From: Actinotignum schaalii
GTDB lineage: Bacteria; Actinomycetota; Actinomycetes; Actinomycetales; Actinomycetaceae
NCBI GenBank assembly: GCA_946222725.1
Contig: CAMIHT010000062.1
Span: forward strand, 1-8,476
Length of the DNA stretch: 8,476 nucleotides
Direction: 5' to 3'
Position numbers and translations under genes: made by a program. The notes under the pieces are model-generated. The model was not told the origin of the DNA, searched no databases, and saw nothing but the letters and a program-made list of their open reading frames with translations. Positions 6,074 through 8,476 of the stretch are shown here, piece after piece (position 1 is the stretch's first letter; every line of letters begins with the position of its first letter).

Positions 6074-6079
6074 TTTCTC

Positions 6080-6922
6080 ATGAGAACATTGAAAAAACAC
6101 GGGCTCGCCTTCGTGGGGCCCACGTACGTGGCGTTCGGGATAGCTTTCCTCGCCCCGTTCTTTATTGGTATTTATCTTTCGTTTACGAATTTCACCACGC
6201 TGGATGATGCCACCTGGGTGGGCGTGCAAAATTACGTCAATGCCTTCACGGAGCAACAAAATTACGTCGGGGCGTTGATCTTCACCGCCTCGGTGGCAAT
6301 TGTGTCCATTATTAGCGTTAATATCATCGCGTTTTTCCTGGCGTATCTGCTCACGCAGAAGCTACCCGCCACGAATTTTTACCGCACGATTTTCTTCATG
6401 CCGAATCTCATCGGCGGGATCGTGCTGGGCTACACCTGGCAGTCCCTCCTCAACGCGATCCTCTCCAATTACGGCACCACGCTGGTTAATGATTCGAAAT
6501 ACGGTTTCATCGGCCTCATCTTGCTGGTCAACTGGCAGATGATCGGCTACATGATGATTATCTATATCGCCGGATTCCAGAATGTGCCCGCCGAACTCAA
6601 CGAAGCCGCGCAGATCGACGGCGCCGGGCGGTGGCGGACCCTCCGCTCGGTCACCATCCCCATGATGATGCCCTCGATTACGATCTGCCTCTTCTTGACC
6701 CTGGCGAATACCTTCAAGATTTACGACCAAAACTTGGCGCTCACGAACGGCGCCCCCATGCGGGAAACCGAAATGGCGGCGCTCAATATCGTCAAGAGCA
6801 TGTATGAGCAGGTCGGGCAGCAGGGAGTATCGCAGGCCAAGGCCGTGATCTTCTTCCTCATCGTGTCCTCGATTGCGCTTATTCAGCTGCGCGCCACCCG
6901 CACGAAGGAGGTGGACCTGTGA
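6080..6922 (+). CDS. Sugar ABC transporter permease, MalF-type
   Basis: This is one of two membrane subunits of the importer. The 280-residue protein shows about six hydrophobic spans, near residues 12-34, 65-91, 104-127, 141-166, 196-216 and 254-271. The cytoplasmic EAA loop, which docks onto the ATPase, is clear: EAAQIDGAGRW from 175, with the invariant Gly181 and a downstream IP. It lacks the large extra periplasmic domain of E. coli MalF, as is usual for Gram-positive homologues. The ATG at 6080 follows AGGGGG at good spacing. Its stop TGA overlaps the GTG start of the second permease (GTGA, 6919-6922), so the pair is translationally coupled and probably forms the heterodimeric channel. 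No ATP-binding subunit gene is adjacent. Family placement is firm; the transported sugar is inferred. Confidence 0.96.
   Translation: MRTLKKHGLAFVGPTYVAFGIAFLAPFFIGIYLSFTNFTTLDDATWVGVQNYVNAFTEQQNYVGALIFTASVAIVSIISVNIIAFFLAYLLTQKLPATNFYRTIFFMPNLIGGIVLGYTWQSLLNAILSNYGTTLVNDSKYGFIGLILLVNWQMIGYMMIIYIAGFQNVPAELNEAAQIDGAGRWRTLRSVTIPMMMPSITICLFLTLANTFKIYDQNLALTNGAPMRETEMAALNIVKSMYEQVGQQGVSQAKAVIFFLIVSSIALIQLRATRTKEVDL
6905..6911 (+). promoter_or_regulatory. Strong ribosome-binding site inside the first permease gene
   Basis: AAGGAGG lies within the last codons of the first permease, 7 bases before GTG 6919. It supports the overlapping GTG start and hence the long N-terminus of the second permease, in preference to ATG 7081. 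Confidence 0.85.
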
Positions 6923-7911
6923 GTACCGAAACTGGCAAACGCGCCGTCGCCGCTGGGTCCCAGGGCGCCGTCGTTCCCGCGGAAACGCGCACGGAGGTAC
7001 GCGACTCTGCTCGCGCGGGAGCACGCGGCACTGATCCCGCGGCAAAACCGAAGCTCAAGGCCCCGCGCCACCGGGTGCGTATGACCCCCGGGCGCTGGGC
7101 GGCTGTGGGCTTCCTCGGGATTCTTTCCCTCATTTACGTGGTGCCGTTGCTCTTCATCCTCGTGAATTCTTTCAAGGGGCGTTTCTTCATCTCGGACGAT
7201 CCCTTCAGTTTGCCGGCCGGTGAAACTTTCGCGGGGATGGATAATTACCAGACCGCGCTGAACCTGTCGGGCTTTATGCGGGCCCTGGGCTGGTCATTCT
7301 TCGTGACGGTGGCCTCGGTGCTGGTGATTGTGTTCTTCTGCGCGATGACGGCCTACTACCTGGCCCGGGTGCGGAGCTGGTGGACGTCGCTGCTGTACTA
7401 CCTGCTGGTGTTCTCCATGGTGGCGCCTTTCCAGATGGTCATGTTCCCGACCGTGAAAATTGCGGACAAGCTGGGGCTGTCCTCCCCGTGGGGCCTGGTG
7501 GTGCTCTATCTCGGCTTCGGGGCAGGGCTTTCGGTATTTATTTTCGCGGGTTTCGTGCGCTCGATTCCCGGGGAAATTGAAGAGGCGGCATCTATCGACG
7601 GTGCCGGGCCCTTCAAGACCTACTTCCAGGTGGTCATGCCGATGCTCAAGCCCACGGCGGTCACGGTCGCGATCCTCAACACGATGTGGATCTGGAACGA
7701 CTTCCTGCTTCCGAACCTCGTGATCGGGCGCGAGGAGGCTTACCGGACCGTCCCGGTGGTCATCCAATTCCTGGTGGGCTCGAATGGAAATAAGGATCTG
7801 GGGGCCCAGATGGCGGTGCTGGTGCTCGCCATTATTCCGATTATTATTTTCTACCTCTTTGCGCAGCGCTATATTGTGGAAGGCGTTGCGGCAGGTTCCG
7901 TCAAGGGTTAA
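6919..7911 (+). CDS. Sugar ABC transporter permease, MalG-type, with long N-terminal extension
   Basis: This is the second membrane subunit, pairing with the upstream permease. It has 330 residues; MalG-type proteins are usually nearer 275-300. The excess is a hydrophilic Ala/Arg/Lys/Thr-rich N-terminal tail of about 55 residues before the first span (60-84). Further spans lie around 124-148, 155-176, 191-212, 245-268 and 298-317. The EAA loop EEAASIDGAGPF starts at 221, with Gly228 and a following MP. The C-terminus QRYIVEGVAAGSVKG is the conserved end of this family. GTG 6919 is favoured by the perfect AAGGAGG at 6905-6911; starting at Met55 (ATG 7081) would remove the tail but has no good ribosome-binding site. 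The 4-base overlap implies coupled translation. A GC-rich hairpin 18 bases after the stop probably ends or punctuates the message. Confidence 0.96.
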   Translation: MSTETGKRAVAAGSQGAVVPAETRTEVRDSARAGARGTDPAAKPKLKAPRHRVRMTPGRWAAVGFLGILSLIYVVPLLFILVNSFKGRFFISDDPFSLPAGETFAGMDNYQTALNLSGFMRALGWSFFVTVASVLVIVFFCAMTAYYLARVRSWWTSLLYYLLVFSMVAPFQMVMFPTVKIADKLGLSSPWGLVVLYLGFGAGLSVFIFAGFVRSIPGEIEEAASIDGAGPFKTYFQVVMPMLKPTAVTVAILNTMWIWNDFLLPNLVIGREEAYRTVPVVIQFLVGSNGNKDLGAQMAVLVLAIIPIIIFYLFAQRYIVEGVAAGSVKG

Positions 7912-7928
7912 GAAGTACGACGACGCCG

Positions 7929-7964
7929 CGGCGCCGCGCACCCGATACCGGGAGCGCGGCGCCG
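7929..7964 (+). terminator. GC-rich hairpin after the permease genes, likely terminator without T-tract
   Basis: An 11-bp perfect stem (CGGCGCCGCGC 7929-7939 with 7954-7964) is capped, past one A-A mismatch, by a 4-bp stem CCCG/CGGG and the tetraloop ATAC. Downstream is TAAGTCGG, with no T-run. Such hairpins are common at 3' ends in high-GC actinobacteria. It could end transcription or protect the 3' end; whether the next gene is read through is not known. Confidence 0.6.
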
Positions 7965-8040
7965 TAAGTCGGCCACGTGGGGCTTTGGCCCTGCGGTGCC
8001 GGTCCGCGGGGCTTCGCTCGGCGCACAGGCTCGTAACGTT

Positions 8041-8100
8041 TCCGCCCGCGGGCGTGGGCGTATCGAGCCTGGGCGTACCGGGCGAGGGCGTACCGGGCGA
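8041..8100. repeat. 15-base tandem repeat in the gap before the YesL-type gene
   Basis: GGGCGTACCGGGCGA occurs twice in perfect tandem (8071-8085, 8086-8100). A diverged copy lies at 8056-8070, and a further degenerate, palindrome-containing unit precedes it (CGCCCGCGGGCG at 8043-8054). No accepted gene covers it on either strand. It sits 26 bases before the next start codon. Confidence 0.7.
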
Positions 8101-8115
8101 GGATGTCCACCAACC

Positions 8116-8122
8116 GAAGGAG
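8116..8122 (+). promoter_or_regulatory. Ribosome-binding site of the YesL-type gene
   Basis: GAAGGAG ends 4 bases before ATG 8127. The ATG at 8123 is out of frame with the conserved protein and too close to this site. Confidence 0.7.
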
Positions 8123-8126
8123 ATGT

Positions 8127-8476
8127 ATGCGCCGGATTTTCGATCCTGACTCACCTTTCCAGCGCGGGCTTTCCGACGCCGTTATCCTGGTGGAGCTTAA
8201 TATCATGACGCTGCTCGGGCTGCTCCCGGTGGTGAGCGGGGGTGCCAGCCTGGTGGCCTCCGCGCGAGTGAGTGCCCAGTTGCTCCGCGGCGAGGCACCC
8301 CGGCCGTGGCGCCTGTGGTGGCAGCACTTCCGCGCGGCTTTGCTGCCGTCGCTGGCCTGGTGGCTGCCCACTCTCGGCCTTCTCGGTCTGGCTTGGTGGG
8401 AAAACCGCTGGGTCTCCGGCCTGGCCGGCCCCGGCAAAGCCGCCCCCGCGGCCGATTCTGCCGCGGCTCTCACTAC
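8127..8476 (+). CDS. YesL/DUF624-family membrane protein, N-terminal part (3' end outside window)
   Basis: The frame stays open to the right edge, giving the first 116 residues. The start MRRIFDPDSPFQRGLSDAV, followed by a hydrophobic span (17-37) containing LLPVVSGGAS and then a basic/aromatic WRLWWQHFRAA stretch, matches the N-terminal pattern of the YesL (DUF624) family. Members typically open with a short FxxDSP-like leader and have the first helix ending in a P-V-x-x-GA segment. A second span lies at about 71-91, followed by a hydrophilic Ala/Pro/Gly loop. The biochemical role of the family is not established, but its genes often sit with sugar ABC transporter operons, as here. It begins 215 bases after the second permease, behind the hairpin and tandem repeat, so it may have its own promoter or depend on read-through. 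The frame is secure, the family assignment fairly sure. Confidence 0.83.
   Translation, partial: MRRIFDPDSPFQRGLSDAVILVELNIMTLLGLLPVVSGGASLVASARVSAQLLRGEAPRPWRLWWQHFRAALLPSLAWWLPTLGLLGLAWWENRWVSGLAGPGKAAPAADSAAALT

Noticed and set aside
8031..8044. AACGTT core (8035-8040) as a LacI-type operator for the YesL-type gene
   Set aside because: Symmetry ends at the six-base core; flanking bases do not pair, so it is no better than chance.
7294..8154. Minus-strand open frame of 286 codons across the second permease and gap
   Set aside because: Overlaps a secure permease gene; His/Arg-rich composition typical of an antisense frame.
7901..8473. Minus-strand frame in which the 15-base repeat would encode ARYAx pentapeptides
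   Set aside because: It runs antisense to the YesL-type gene, has no ribosome-binding site support, and the repeat lies in a gap; the repeating peptide simply follows from a 15-base unit.

Overview
The window is GC-rich DNA with strong G/C preference at third codon positions. It carries an LPXTG-type cell-wall sorting signal and a binding-protein-dependent sugar transporter with no ATPase gene beside it. Together these suggest a Gram-positive actinobacterium, possibly an Actinomyces-like commensal; the genus cannot be fixed from the sequence alone. All eight genes I accept lie on the + strand. Two are cut by the window edges: the first lacks its 5' end and the last its 3' end.

Left part (1-2442). 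The window opens with the 3' end of a Pro/Thr/Glu-rich surface protein (1-464) that ends in LPHTG, a membrane span and an Arg tail. A 239-base gap follows, with a possible terminator (533-573) and a weak promoter region containing a lac-operator-like inverted repeat (600-617). Next come two adjacent genes for soluble TPR-like helical-repeat proteins (704-1186 and 1207-2442). Their function is unknown, and a short palindrome (1176-1189) sits at their junction.

Right part (2443-8476) is a sugar-utilisation locus. It encodes a cytoplasmic GH13 alpha-glucosidase (2526-4319), a solute-binding lipoprotein (4579-5928), two MalF/MalG-type permeases overlapping by 4 bases (6080-6922 and 6919-7911), and the start of a YesL/DUF624 membrane protein (8127 onward). 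The likely scheme is that the lipoprotein captures an oligosaccharide outside the cell. The permease pair, powered by an ATPase encoded elsewhere, imports it, and the alpha-glucosidase releases glucose inside. The substrate is inferred to be an alpha-glucoside from the neighbouring enzyme only.

The most interesting material is between genes. There are two hairpins between the binding-protein and permease genes (one with a 13-bp stem just before the permease ribosome-binding site), and a very GC-rich 36-base hairpin without a T-tract after the second permease. The binding-protein gene has a structured leader, and several inverted repeats are candidate repressor sites. A 15-base tandem repeat precedes the YesL gene, and a short minus-strand stretch after the glucosidase has coding-like base periodicity. 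No gap between genes exceeds 300 bases. I found no RNA genes, CRISPR arrays, insertion sequences or clear evidence of a wholly new system; the unassigned TPR pair is the main protein-level unknown.
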